Source: a bacterium D16-50 (GTDB lineage Bacteria > Bacillota > Clostridia > Lachnospirales > Lachnospiraceae). Taken from it: 64,000 nt of DNA. Positions 35,509 to 44,472 of the stretch are shown here, piece by piece (position 1 is the stretch's first letter; each line of letters begins with the position of its first letter). The notes below the pieces were generated by a model. The model saw nothing but the letters and a program-made list of their open reading frames with translations. It was not told the origin of the DNA and did not search any database. The DNA lies in assembly GCA_003612485.1 (NCBI GenBank), contig RAZA01000005.1, forward strand, positions 124,001-188,000, in the 5' to 3' direction. A program made the translations under genes and the position numbers.

Positions 35509-35679
35509 AGAAAAAGGGCGATCCACAGATGTGTTGACATTGAGGAGGGACATGCTTTGCCGGTTCCTCCTTGATTGTTCTTAGCTGCCGGGATAAGGGC
35601 CCGCGAAGGACTCAGGGCGTTGCAGCCGGCCCGGGGAGGTCAGGAAGGGCATGGTGCGCGACTGCCGGGGAGAGATTGT

Positions 35680-36240
35680 ATGGAAGAATATTTTAAGGTC
35701 GGAATCATTACCGCCACCCATGGACTGGGAGGCGAGGTGAAGGTGTTTCCCACTACGGACGACGTCAGACGATTTAGCCGTCTGAAGGAAGTGATCTACC
35801 TGAAGGCTTCCTCCGGGGCGTCGGAGGGCCGGACGGCGGAGACGGAAGAGAGCGGTCCGGACGCTTCTTCTCCGGTGTTGACTGTGGAGAATGTGAAGTA
35901 TTTAAAGCAGTTCGCCGTACTGAAGTTTCAGGGAGTGGACAGTGTGGAGGATGCCAGAAGGTACTGCAGAGGGGCGCTGTTCGTGCCTAGAGACAAGGCG
36001 GTGCGTCTAAAGAAGGATGAGTATTTCATAGCGGATCTGATCGGCCTTGCCGTCAGGGACGAGGACGGTGCTGAGATCGGCTGCCTGAAGGATGTTCTTG
36101 AGACGGGAGCCAACGATGTCTATGTGATTTCTCTGAAGGACGGAAGAGAGTTCCTGCTGCCTGCCATCAAGCAATGTGTTCTGGAGGTGGATATGGAGGC
36201 GGGCTTTATGCGGATCCACATTTTGGACGGTCTGCTGTAA
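35680..36240 (+). CDS. rimM: Ribosome maturation factor RimM
   Basis: 186 residues from ATG 35680 (GGGGAG, 6-nt spacing); the open frame extends 35 codons further without conserved residues. The N-terminal RimM domain has GIITATHGLGGEVKVFP; the C-terminal PRC-barrel-type domain has DLIGLAVRDEDG and LETGANDVY. It assists 30S head assembly with S19. An acidic Ser/Glu-rich insertion (residues ~44-62, ASSGASEGRTAETEESGPD) sits between the first domain's strands. It is followed by trmD. Confidence 0.97.
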   Translation: MEEYFKVGIITATHGLGGEVKVFPTTDDVRRFSRLKEVIYLKASSGASEGRTAETEESGPDASSPVLTVENVKYLKQFAVLKFQGVDSVEDARRYCRGALFVPRDKAVRLKKDEYFIADLIGLAVRDEDGAEIGCLKDVLETGANDVYVISLKDGREFLLPAIKQCVLEVDMEAGFMRIHILDGLL

Positions 36241-36312
36241 GGACGTTCTTTCTCATGCCGTGAAGGGCCGGACTTGGCCGGAGTGCAGGGCGTCTTTGGG
36301 AGGAGAGTTTTC

Positions 36313-37743
36313 ATGAAGTTTCATGTACTGACCTTGTTTCCGGAAATGATAACAAGGGGACTGACCAGCGGAATCATGGGCAGGGCCTTGGAAAAAGGGC
36401 TTATCCAATTGAATGCGGTGAACATCAGAGACTACACTCAGGAACGGCACGGCAAGGTGGACGACTATCCTTATGGGGGAGGGGCGGGGATGCTGATGCA
36501 GGCCCAGCCCATTTACGAGGCCTATGAGGCCGTGACAGGCGGCAAAGCTGTCAGGACGGTCTATCTGACCCCTCAGGGAGAGCGGTTCACCCAGCAAAAA
36601 GCTGCCGAACTGGCAGAAGAGGAAGAGCTGATCCTTCTGTGCGGTCATTATGAGGGAATCGACGAGCGTGTTCTGGAGGAGATAGTCACTGATTACATAT
36701 CCATAGGAGATTATGTGCTGACAGGAGGGGAGCTTGCCGGGATGGTGATGATCGACGCCATAGCCAGACTGGTTCCCGGAGTGCTGGGCAATGAGGATTC
36801 CTCTCAGGAGGAGAGTTTTTTTAACGATCTGCTGGAATACCCGCAGTATTCCCGGCCGGAGGTATGGCGGGGAAAAGCGGTGCCGGAAGTGCTTCTCTCC
36901 GGAGATCACAGACAGATCAGAGCCTGGCGGCTGGAACGGTCCAAGGAGCGCACGGCGCTGAGGCGGCCTGACCTATACGGCAAGTATCAGGCAAGGCAGC
37001 TGGCCGTTAAGCAGTTGGCTTCGGACAAGCGGAACAATATCCATATGATGGAGAGCCTTTCCAGAGGCCGGGGAGAGATTCTTTATACCAACATATGGGC
37101 CGGGGGAGAGAACATGGCGCTCTACGACCATGATTCCGGGATATGCATGCTGACGGCAGAAGATCCTAAAGAGGGCGAGCTTATGGCGGGGATCCTTCCG
37201 GAGGGAGGGGAGCTTGCCGTGATATCCCAGCCCTTTCTGGAGGAGATTCTTGGAAAGCGTGGATACCGGCCTATTCTCAGGTGTCGGCAGGCTTTGTATA
37301 CCCAGAGGAATCCGCTGCCGGTGAGGCATAAGGATATCAGGAGACTATCCATGGACAGCTTGGAGTATGTCTGTGGGCATTATTGCCCAGACCAAGGGCC
37401 GGAGAAAGCGGACTGTGAACCCGGAGTTGACAGGGAGTATATAAGACAGCGGATCACAGCCGGAGCCATGTACGGTATCTTTTTGGAAGGAAAGCTTGCC
37501 GGTTTCGGTGGCATTCACAGGGAGGGGTCTTTCGGGATGCTCTACGTGGAGGAGGACAGCCGCCGGATCGGTGCGGGAGCTTCGCTGGAGGCTTACATCA
37601 TAAACCGTATGCTGGAGAAGGGATGGACGCCCTATTGCCATATCTTTGAGGATAATCAGGCGTCTCTCAGGCTTCAGGAAAAGCTTGGACTCTATTTTGC
37701 ATCAAAAACTTTTCTATGGATGAAAAAAAGTACTTGCAAATGA
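36313..37743 (+). CDS. trmD: TrmD tRNA (guanine-37-N1)-methyltransferase fused to a GNAT acetyltransferase domain
   Basis: 476 residues from ATG 36313 (GGAGGAG upstream). Residues ~1-235 are a complete TrmD: YPYGGGAGMLMQ, CGHYEGIDERV and SIGDYVLTGGELA form the trefoil-knot SAM site, and the domain ends normally near KYQARQLAVKQLA. The remaining ~240 residues are foreign to TrmD: a linker region then a GNAT fold (MYGIFLEGKLAGFGGIHREG; acetyl-CoA loop near EEDSRRIGAGASLEAYI; HIFEDNQASLRLQEKLGL). TrmD is usually ~240 residues. The junction contains no stop, so one polypeptide is predicted. The acetyl acceptor is unknown. Confidence 0.93.
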   Translation: MKFHVLTLFPEMITRGLTSGIMGRALEKGLIQLNAVNIRDYTQERHGKVDDYPYGGGAGMLMQAQPIYEAYEAVTGGKAVRTVYLTPQGERFTQQKAAELAEEEELILLCGHYEGIDERVLEEIVTDYISIGDYVLTGGELAGMVMIDAIARLVPGVLGNEDSSQEESFFNDLLEYPQYSRPEVWRGKAVPEVLLSGDHRQIRAWRLERSKERTALRRPDLYGKYQARQLAVKQLASDKRNNIHMMESLSRGRGEILYTNIWAGGENMALYDHDSGICMLTAEDPKEGELMAGILPEGGELAVISQPFLEEILGKRGYRPILRCRQALYTQRNPLPVRHKDIRRLSMDSLEYVCGHYCPDQGPEKADCEPGVDREYIRQRITAGAMYGIFLEGKLAGFGGIHREGSFGMLYVEEDSRRIGAGASLEAYIINRMLEKGWTPYCHIFEDNQASLRLQEKLGLYFASKTFLWMKKSTCK

Positions 37744-37762
37744 TGCTTGTTTGTGATAAAAT
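37734..37762 (+). promoter_or_regulatory. Promoter for rplS inside the end of trmD
   Basis: TTGCAA (37734-37739), 17-bp spacer, TAAAAT (37757-37762), overlapping the trmD stop. It would let L19 be made in excess of TrmD. Confidence 0.7.
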
Positions 37763-37850
37763 TGAAATGTTATGGAAAGAAGATGGTCCTCTGTTACAGG
37801 AATCATAGGATTTCGTATTAAGAACATCCATTTTATAAAGGAGGCTCGTT

Positions 37851-38195
37851 ATGAGTGACATTATCAGAGAGATTGAAGCGGAGCAGCTGAAGGAGAAGGT
37901 TGACGATTTTGGCGTAGGCGATACTGTCAGGGTCTACAACAAAATCAAGGAGGGCAGCCGGGAGAGAGTTCAGGTGTTCGAGGGCGTGGTTCTGAAGAGA
38001 CAGGGTGGAAGCAACAGAGAGACTTTCACCATCAGAAAGTTCTCCAACGGAATCGGTGTGGAGAAGACATGGCCCCTGCATTCCCCCAATGTGGAGAAGA
38101 TCGAGGTAGTGCGCAGAGGTAAGGTAAGGCGCGCCAAGCTGTTCTACCTGAGAGGCCGCATTGGTAAGAGGGCAAAGGTAAAGGAAGCGAAGTAA
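37851..38195 (+). CDS. rplS: 50S ribosomal protein L19
   Basis: 114 residues, normal length: [19 protein letters not shown] and the C-terminal [18 protein letters not shown] are standard. AAAGGAGG precedes the ATG. A strong terminator follows. Confidence 0.98.
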   Translation: MSDIIREIEAEQLKEKVDDFGVGDTVRVYNKIKEGSRERVQVFEGVVLKRQGGSNRETFTIRKFSNGIGVEKTWPLHSPNVEKIEVVRRGKVRRAKLFYLRGRIGKRAKVKEAK

Positions 38196-38213
38196 GAAAT
38201 GTCGATGCGGACG

Positions 38214-38244
38214 AAAGGGCAATTACATCTGTAGTTGTCCTTTT
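38214..38244 (+). terminator. Rho-independent terminator after rplS
   Basis: 14-bp stem: 38214-38227 (AAAGGGCAATTACA) with 38230-38243, two wobbles, 2-nt loop as written, then TTTT. Separates rplS from the signal peptidase group. Confidence 0.85.
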
Positions 38245-38279
38245 CTGTTAAGGATGCCGTCAGGCTGGCGGGGTGTGCT

Positions 38280-38858
38280 GTGGCGAGAAACAAAGGGCTG
38301 AGTTTTTACAGAAGAAAAAAGAAGATAAGCTCTGCGCAGGTGCGGGATGTGTTCAGCTGGATATTCGGCATCGTCACGGCGATCTTCATCGCAGTGGTGC
38401 TGAATTTCTTTCTGGGAACCATAACCGGCGTGGTGGGCGTTTCCATGGAGCCCACGCTGTACAACGGGCAGAAGGTATTTGTGAACTCCTTTTTATACCT
38501 GATCTCCTCGCCCAAGAGAGGAGATGTGGTGGTCTTTCTTCCCAATGGGAACGAGAATACCCATTATTATGTAAAGCGTGTGGTTGCGGTTCCCGGGGAC
38601 AGCGTCTGGATTCAGAAGGGAATTTTGTATGTGAACGGGGAGGAGAGCCCCTGGGTGACGGAAAAGCTGCTGGAGGCGGGGATCGCCGCCAACGAATTTA
38701 CTCTTGGGAACGGTGAGTATTTTTGTCTGGGAGATAATCCGGGCAACAGCGAGGATAGCAGATCCGCTAACATCGGGCCGGTGAAGGAAGAAGATATCAT
38801 AGGAAAGGCATGGTTCCGGGCCCCCCATGGGGAGTCGGGCATGGGATTCGTGAAATAG
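38280..38858 (+). CDS. lepB: Signal peptidase I (first copy)
   Basis: About 192 residues from GTG 38280 (GGCGGGG, ~6-nt spacing); the frame is open to TTG 38235 which lacks a site. One N-terminal membrane helix (~residues 25-50), catalytic Ser in GVSMEPTL (~residue 59), catalytic Lys in YYVKRVVAVPGDSV, and the GDNPGNSEDSR box. It cleaves secretory signal peptides at the outer membrane face. Its stop is 2 nt before the rbgA ATG. Confidence 0.93.
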   Translation: MARNKGLSFYRRKKKISSAQVRDVFSWIFGIVTAIFIAVVLNFFLGTITGVVGVSMEPTLYNGQKVFVNSFLYLISSPKRGDVVVFLPNGNENTHYYVKRVVAVPGDSVWIQKGILYVNGEESPWVTEKLLEAGIAANEFTLGNGEYFCLGDNPGNSEDSRSANIGPVKEEDIIGKAWFRAPHGESGMGFVK

Positions 38859-38860
38859 AG

Positions 38861-39712
38861 ATGAATTATCAATGGTATCCTGGTCATATGACGAAAGCGA
38901 GACGTATGATGCAGGAAGATATAAAGCTGATTGATTTGATTATAGAGCTGCTGGACGCCAGGGTGCCGCTTTCCACCCGCAATCCGGACATCGACGAGCT
39001 GGGCAGGGGAAAGTCCCGGATCGTGCTTCTCAATAAGGCCGATCTGGCGGACCCGGAATGCAACAGACAGTGGCTGAATTATTTTCAGGCAAAAGGGGTC
39101 CATGTGCTGGAGATCAATTCCAGAGAGCGGACCGATATGAAGGCAATCGTTCCGCTGGTGCAGAAGGCCTGTGCCGAGAAGATTGCCAGAGACAGGAAGA
39201 GGGGCATCGTGAACCGCCCTGTCAGGGCTATGGTAGTGGGAATCCCCAACGTGGGGAAATCCACGTTCATCAACTCCTTTGCGGGCAGGGCTTGTGCCAA
39301 GACGGGAAACAGGCCTGGGGTCACCAAGGGAAAACAATGGATCCGCCTGAACAAGAGCCTTGAGCTTCTGGATACTCCGGGCATCCTATGGCCCAAGTTC
39401 GAGGATCAACAAGTGGGGATGCATCTGGCGTTCATCGGCTCCATGAATGATGAAATCATAGTCATGGAGGAGCTTGCCATGGAGCTGCTTACATGTCTGG
39501 GGCAGCTGTATCCTGACGCGGTGGCCCAGCGCTATGGAATATCCGTCCGGCAAGATACGGCGGTTGTCTTGGAGGAGATCGCCCGCTGCAGGGGATGCCT
39601 TCTGAAGGGTGAGAATCTGGACCTGAAAAAGGCCGCGGACCTGCTGCTGGACGATTTCAGGAGCGGCAGGCTGGGAAGAATCACGCTGGAGCGGCCCGAA
39701 AAGCCGGAATAG
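38861..39712 (+). CDS. rbgA: Ribosome biogenesis GTPase RbgA (YlqF)
   Basis: 283 residues. A circularly permuted GTPase: G4 NKADLAD precedes G1 GIPNVGKST and G3 DTPGILWP. The N-terminal MNYQWYPGHMTKA is the family hallmark. It acts late in 50S assembly. The start ATG lies 2 nt after the lepB stop; coupling is probable. Confidence 0.96.
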   Translation: MNYQWYPGHMTKARRMMQEDIKLIDLIIELLDARVPLSTRNPDIDELGRGKSRIVLLNKADLADPECNRQWLNYFQAKGVHVLEINSRERTDMKAIVPLVQKACAEKIARDRKRGIVNRPVRAMVVGIPNVGKSTFINSFAGRACAKTGNRPGVTKGKQWIRLNKSLELLDTPGILWPKFEDQQVGMHLAFIGSMNDEIIVMEELAMELLTCLGQLYPDAVAQRYGISVRQDTAVVLEEIARCRGCLLKGENLDLKKAADLLLDDFRSGRLGRITLERPEKPE

Positions 39713-39722
39713 GAGATGCGCC

Positions 39723-40286
39723 ATGAATAAAGTGATGAAAGAGATGATCAATACCCTGCTGTATCTGCTGGGGGTTCTGTGCCTGACCTGGTTCGTGATC
39801 GCCTTCGTGGGGCAGAGGACGGAGGTGGACGGTTCCTCCATGGAACCCATGCTTTCCGACGGGGACAATCTGATCGTGGATAAGCTGACCTACCGCTTCA
39901 AGGATCCGGAGAGGTTCGATATCATCGTGTTTCCTGTTTATAATGAAAATACAAAAGCGGAAACCTATTTTATCAAAAGGATTATAGGGCTTCCGGGAGA
40001 GACAGTGTGGATTGATGAAGGGGGAAACATCTACATAAATGACGAACGGTTGCCGGAAAGTTATGGCAGAGAGATAATAATGTCTGGACGTAGAGGACTT
40101 TTTATAGGAAGAGATAGAAACAATCCAGTTGTTCTTGAAGATGATGAGTATTTTGTCTTAGGAGATAATCGCAATCACAGTACTGATAGCCGGGAAATAG
40201 GGAACATACATCGGGATGACATCATTGGCAGGGCTTGGGTGCGGATATGGCCTTTTTCGCGCTTGGGATTTTTAAAACATCAGTGA
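39723..40286 (+). CDS. lepB: Signal peptidase I (second copy)
   Basis: 187 residues. The membrane helix spans ~residues 10-30, Ser in GSSMEPML, Lys in FIKRIIGLPGETV, and GDNRNHSTDSR box. It is only distantly similar to the first copy. The second half (from ~39940) is visibly AT-richer, with codons such as ATA and AGA, than the first half and the surrounding genes. TAGGAGATGCGCC precedes the ATG. Confidence 0.94.
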   Translation: MNKVMKEMINTLLYLLGVLCLTWFVIAFVGQRTEVDGSSMEPMLSDGDNLIVDKLTYRFKDPERFDIIVFPVYNENTKAETYFIKRIIGLPGETVWIDEGGNIYINDERLPESYGREIIMSGRRGLFIGRDRNNPVVLEDDEYFVLGDNRNHSTDSREIGNIHRDDIIGRAWVRIWPFSRLGFLKHQ

Positions 40287-40303
40287 GCGGCGAGGAGAGC
40301 AAA

Positions 40304-41077
40304 GTGGGAGACAGCATTAAGAGTACCGTAGAGATAAAGCAAATTCTGCAGGCAGCATCTGTAATGGAGCTGCCTGCATTCATAGATACCTATGCCCCAG
40401 ACCAGCGGACGGGAGTCCGCAGGCTGGTGGAGACGGCAAGGAAGCGTCTGGAGGCTCTGGAGAAGGAGATGGAGCGGATAGAGGGGCTTCGGGTTTACGA
40501 GGAGAAATATAAGGATTATCAATTTATCTGCGGCATAGACGAGGTGGGGAGAGGGCCTCTTGCAGGGCCTGTGGTGGCAGGGGCGGTTATTCTTCCAAAG
40601 GAATGTCGCATCTTATATATAAATGATTCCAAGCAGCTCTCCGAAAAAAAGAGAGAGGAGCTTTATGATGTGATCAAGGAGCAGTGCATTGCCTGGGGGG
40701 TGGGCTGCGTGGGGCCTGAGCGCATCGACGAGATCAACATTCTTCAGGCTACTTATGAGGCCATGAGGCAGGCCGTGGGGGCGCTTTCTCAAAAGCCGGA
40801 CATTCTGCTGAACGATGCAGTGACCATTCCGGGATTGCCCATGCCTCAGGTGCCCATAGTCAAGGGGGATGCCAAGAGCATCTCCATCGGCGCCGCCAGC
40901 ATCATGGCAAAAGTTACCAGAGACAGAATGATGGCCCAGTACCACAAGATGTTTCCGGAGTATGACTTTGCCGGAAACAAAGGCTACGGCAGCGCCGGAC
41001 ATATGGAGGCCTTGCGGAAATACGGCCCCACCCCCATTCATCGCAGAAGCTTCATCAAGAATTTGACAGCGCCGTAA
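40304..41077 (+). CDS. rnhB: Ribonuclease HII
   Basis: 257 residues from GTG 40304 (GAGGAG, 6-nt spacing); the frame is open upstream into lepB. The first ~70 residues are the helical extension of Firmicutes RNase HII; catalysis uses CGIDEVGRGPLAGPVV, with further acidic residues in LLNDAVTI and a conserved KGDAKSISIGAASIMAKV. It removes ribonucleotides from DNA-RNA hybrids. Confidence 0.96.
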   Translation: MGDSIKSTVEIKQILQAASVMELPAFIDTYAPDQRTGVRRLVETARKRLEALEKEMERIEGLRVYEEKYKDYQFICGIDEVGRGPLAGPVVAGAVILPKECRILYINDSKQLSEKKREELYDVIKEQCIAWGVGCVGPERIDEINILQATYEAMRQAVGALSQKPDILLNDAVTIPGLPMPQVPIVKGDAKSISIGAASIMAKVTRDRMMAQYHKMFPEYDFAGNKGYGSAGHMEALRKYGPTPIHRRSFIKNLTAP

Positions 41078-41096
41078 GGCGGAAGGGAGAAAGGAT

Positions 41097-42872
41097 ATGA
41101 AGCTTTCTCAGCTATTTTCGGGGGACGCCCACACGGAAAACGTCGCGCGTCCTCAGCCAAGCCCGGCTCAGGCGGCTAATATGAGCAGACAGATCCGTTC
41201 TCTTGTTCCGGGCCAGACCCTCAGCGGGGAAGTTCTGTCCAAAAACGGAGGAGAAGTACAGATCAAGATTTCCGAGGATCTGGTGCTGAACGCCAGAGTA
41301 GACCGGAACATGAACATTGAGGTGGGAAAAAACATGACCTTCGAGGTCAAGAACAACGGGAGCTCCCTTACCCTGAGCCCATTGTTCACCAATGTCTCCA
41401 CGGATATGAATGTGCTGAAGGCGCTGGACATGGCGGGCCTTCCTGTGAACCAGACCTCCGTTAGCATGACGGAGCAGATGATGCAGGCAGGGCTGTCCGT
41501 GAGCAAGAACATGCTGCAGCAGGTCTTCCGGGAGATCAACAGCTTTCCCATGGGAGAGATATCGGATGTGATCACTCTGCATAAGCTGCAGCTTCCTGTG
41601 AACGAGGCGAACATGCAGCAGATGGCCATCTATAGGAATATGAACCATCAGCTCATCTCCGGCATGGACACGATTCTGGAGGCCCTGCCGGAGGTGTTCG
41701 ATTCTCTGGTACAGGAGGGTGATCTGGCAGGTGCCATGAAGCTGTACCATGACGTGCTGGCGCTGGTGCAGGACGGCGGCGGGGAATCCGTATCCGGCTT
41801 GGGGCAGGGGATTGTTCCGGGGAGTCCGGAGGCTTGGGCCGAGATGGTGGAGCTTTTAGGCACTGGGGCAATGTCTGCCGAAGGGGAAGCAGAAGTGCCG
41901 GGCATGGGAGCGGAAATGCCTAAGGCCGCTGCGGGGCCCGACGGTCAGAGGGGACAGAATGCAGAGACGGTTATTCCAAATGAAAATAGAGTAACGCCTG
42001 AGAATAGCCCCGCCCAAGAGAGTAAAATAGGGGCTGCCGTAAGGGCCGCCATGGCAGGGGAGGCGCTGGAGATTCTGGACGGGCTGGGACTGCCGGAGCA
42101 GGCGGCGGAACAGCTGCGGGCCCGGATAGTGAGTTTTTCGGCAGGACAGGGAGGGACACAGGAATTCTTGTCCAGTCTGGGGATGCTGGCGGAGGCTGCA
42201 AAGACTTCCGAGGGAGCTATGGCTTCGCTGGAAAGGCTTTTTTCGGGCCATGCCTTCCGGGAGCTTCTTTCGGGACAGTTTAAAAACTTCTGGACTCTGA
42301 AGCCGGAGGAAGTGGCCGTGCCCGGAAAGGTGGAAGAGATGTACCGCCGTCTGGACAGACAGCTAAAGGGTCTGGCACAGGCCCTTGAAAACGGCGGACA
42401 TGCAGAATCCGCCGCCTTCCGGGCGGCTACCGCCATGTCCCGGAACGTGGACTTCCTGCATCAAGTGAATCAGATGTACGCCTACGTGCAGCTGCCGCTG
42501 AGGCTGCAGCAGAGAGACGCCCACGGGGAGCTTTACGTCTATACCAACAGGAAGAAGCTGGCCAGCAAAGAGGGGGCCGTCAGCGCCCTGCTCCATTTGG
42601 ACATGGAGCATTTGGGGCCGGTGGATGTGTATGTGACTATGCAAAACAGTAAGGTGAACACCAGATTCAGCCTGCGGGACGATGAAATGATTGATTTTAT
42701 GGCGGCGCATATGGATATACTGACAGAAAGGCTGAAAAAGAGGGGCTATGAGTGCAGCTATGCCATGACTGTCAGAGAGGACGCGGCACAGCCGGCCGGA
42801 GGACTGGCGCCCATTCTGCAGCAGGAAAGAGGGGGCGTCATCTCACAGTATGCTTTTGACGTGCGCACTTGA
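41097..42872 (+). CDS. FliK-like hook-length-control-type protein
   Basis: 591 residues, no signal peptide or membrane helix. The N-terminus (residues ~30-110) holds a beta-rich segment (SLVPGQTLSGEVLSKNGGEV); the middle is Met/Gln-rich and helical, with an acidic Gly/Ala/Pro-rich section (~230-310). Residues ~490-570 match the FliK C-terminal domain (LHLDMEHLGPVDVYVTMQ). FliK sets hook length by signalling to FlhB; the next gene encodes an FlhB-C-like protein. No other flagellar gene is in the window. Confidence 0.75.
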   Translation: MKLSQLFSGDAHTENVARPQPSPAQAANMSRQIRSLVPGQTLSGEVLSKNGGEVQIKISEDLVLNARVDRNMNIEVGKNMTFEVKNNGSSLTLSPLFTNVSTDMNVLKALDMAGLPVNQTSVSMTEQMMQAGLSVSKNMLQQVFREINSFPMGEISDVITLHKLQLPVNEANMQQMAIYRNMNHQLISGMDTILEALPEVFDSLVQEGDLAGAMKLYHDVLALVQDGGGESVSGLGQGIVPGSPEAWAEMVELLGTGAMSAEGEAEVPGMGAEMPKAAAGPDGQRGQNAETVIPNENRVTPENSPAQESKIGAAVRAAMAGEALEILDGLGLPEQAAEQLRARIVSFSAGQGGTQEFLSSLGMLAEAAKTSEGAMASLERLFSGHAFRELLSGQFKNFWTLKPEEVAVPGKVEEMYRRLDRQLKGLAQALENGGHAESAAFRAATAMSRNVDFLHQVNQMYAYVQLPLRLQQRDAHGELYVYTNRKKLASKEGAVSALLHLDMEHLGPVDVYVTMQNSKVNTRFSLRDDEMIDFMAAHMDILTERLKKRGYECSYAMTVREDAAQPAGGLAPILQQERGGVISQYAFDVRT

Positions 42873-42889
42873 TTTCTCAGGGGGATTAC

Positions 42890-43183
42890 ATGGAAGAAAA
42901 ATATAAAAAAAGTGAGAAGGTAAAGCAGGCCATCGCGCTGGAGTACGATCCATCCGATGATGCCCCCAGAGTCATTGCCAGCGGAAAAGGCGGTCTGGCA
43001 GAAAAAATCATCGAGAGGGCCAAGGAGAGCGACATTCCGATACACCGGGACGATAAGCTGGCGGATACGCTGTCCCGGCTGGAGATCGGAGACATGATAC
43101 CGCCGGAGCTGTACGAGGTGGTGGCGGAAATACTGGTGTTCGTGGATTCCATGGACAAGATCAAGGGGAAGATTAAGAGGTAG
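42890..43183 (+). CDS. FlhB C-terminal-domain-like protein (FlhX type)
   Basis: 97 residues from ATG 42890 (GGGGG, ~6-nt spacing). It matches only the cytoplasmic domain of the type III export switch FlhB (AIALEYDPSDDAPRVIASGKG; EIGDMIPPELYEVVAEILVF) and lacks membrane helices and the self-cleaving NPTH motif. Such stand-alone forms (FlhX) can supply the C-terminal half of a cleaved FlhB. It lies 17 bp after the FliK-like gene and 6 bp before yraN. Confidence 0.85.
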   Translation: MEEKYKKSEKVKQAIALEYDPSDDAPRVIASGKGGLAEKIIERAKESDIPIHRDDKLADTLSRLEIGDMIPPELYEVVAEILVFVDSMDKIKGKIKR

Positions 43184-43189
43184 GCAAGC

Positions 43190-43561
43190 TTGGACAGACG
43201 AGGGACGGGAACCCGGTGGGAGAGATGGGCCTCTGAATACCTGCAGGGACAGGGGATGCGGGTGGTGGAGTCCAATTTCCGGTGCAGGCAGGGAGAGGTG
43301 GATCTCATCGGCTGCCATCAGGGATATCTGGTGTTCGTGGAAGTGAAATACCGAAGCTCTTCCGGAAAGGGCCATGCGCTGGAGGCGGTGGACTGCCGAA
43401 AGCAGCGGCGGATCTGCAGGACAGCGGATTTTTATAGATTCCTCCACGGAATCGGGGATGATATGCCTGTCCGGTATGATGTGCTGGCGGTTCAGGACGG
43501 TGAGGCTCATTGGGTGAGAAACGCGTTTCCCCATCAGGAAAGCGGACAATGGAGGGGCTAA
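43190..43561 (+). CDS. yraN: YraN family nuclease-like protein (UPF0102)
   Basis: 123 residues, TTG start at 43190 with GAGGTAGG upstream, 6 bp after the previous stop. The predicted PD-(D/E)XK core is visible as NFRCRQGEVDLIG and LVFVEVKYRSSSGKGHALEAV. Family function is not established, possibly DNA processing; in Clostridia it commonly follows rnhB. Confidence 0.88.
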   Translation: MDRRGTGTRWERWASEYLQGQGMRVVESNFRCRQGEVDLIGCHQGYLVFVEVKYRSSSGKGHALEAVDCRKQRRICRTADFYRFLHGIGDDMPVRYDVLAVQDGEAHWVRNAFPHQESGQWRG

Positions 43562-43563
43562 GG

Positions 43564-44445
43564 ATGTATCGAATCTATAGGAAAGCAAACGGGGGCGGCG
43601 AGCCCGTCCAGCGCTGCGTCTCCACAGAGGACGGAGACGATCTTGAATATCTTGCGTTTTCGTCGCTGGAGGGGATTTCCGTGCAGGAAGGCGGGGGCAG
43701 AGTCAGGCATCTGATTACCACCCGGCTGGGCGGGGTCAGTCAGGGGGAGTTTGCACGGATGAATTTCAGCGTGGACAGGGGCGACAGACCGGAGGCCGTT
43801 CGGGCCAATTACGGCAGGATTGCAAAGGTGCTGGGCTGCAGGCCGGAGGACATGGTGGCTTCCCATCAGACCCATACCACCAATATCCGGCGGGTGACAG
43901 GGCAGGATAGGGGCAAGGGAGTGGTCCGTCCGAGAGACTATGAGAATATAGACGGATTGATCACCGACGAAAAAGGGATCGCGCTGGCCACCTTTTTTGC
44001 GGACTGTGTCCCGCTGCTTTTTGTGGATCCATCCCATGGGGCCGTGGGGCTGGCCCATTCCGGATGGCGGGGCACTGCGGGGAGGATGGGGGAACGCATG
44101 GTGAAGGCCATGGCGGATGCCTTTGGCAGCGTGCCGGAGGAGCTTTATGCCGCCGTGGGTCCCTCTATCTGCAGGGACTGCTATGAAGTGAGTCAGGAGG
44201 TGGCCCATGTGTTTACGGACATGCTGGGGAGCCGGGTGGCGGTTCCGGGAAGGCAGGAGGGCAAATTCCAGCTGGATCTGTGGCTGGCCAACGAGCTTAT
44301 CCTGCAGGAGGCAGGCATTCCCAAAGAGCATATAGCTGTCACGGATATCTGTACCTGCCACAATGGGGAGTATCTGTTCTCCCATAGGGCAAGCGGGGGA
44401 AGAAGGGGAAACATAGGAGTGTTCCTGATGCTGGAGGAGAAGTGA
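43564..44445 (+). CDS. pgeF: Laccase-domain protein PgeF (YfiH family)
   Basis: 293 residues from ATG 43564 (GGAGGGG, 6-nt spacing; 2 nt after yraN stop). Metal/nucleoside-binding motifs are VASHQTHTTNI, FADCVPLLFVD and LAHSGWRGTAG, with CRDCYEVS near the C-terminal third. Members act as purine nucleoside phosphorylase/adenosine deaminase or in peptidoglycan quality control. The N-terminal ~30 residues are less conserved. Confidence 0.92.
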   Translation: MYRIYRKANGGGEPVQRCVSTEDGDDLEYLAFSSLEGISVQEGGGRVRHLITTRLGGVSQGEFARMNFSVDRGDRPEAVRANYGRIAKVLGCRPEDMVASHQTHTTNIRRVTGQDRGKGVVRPRDYENIDGLITDEKGIALATFFADCVPLLFVDPSHGAVGLAHSGWRGTAGRMGERMVKAMADAFGSVPEELYAAVGPSICRDCYEVSQEVAHVFTDMLGSRVAVPGRQEGKFQLDLWLANELILQEAGIPKEHIAVTDICTCHNGEYLFSHRASGGRRGNIGVFLMLEEK

Positions 44446-44472
44446 AAAATTAAGGAAAACTTACTTTTTTCC

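Noticed and set aside
35521..35679. Possible SRP RNA or other structured RNA before rimM
   Set aside because: Some GC-rich pairing exists, but the conserved SRP domain IV sequence (GGTCAGG...GGAAGGAAGCAGCC type) is not present; only a terminator-like hairpin is supportable.
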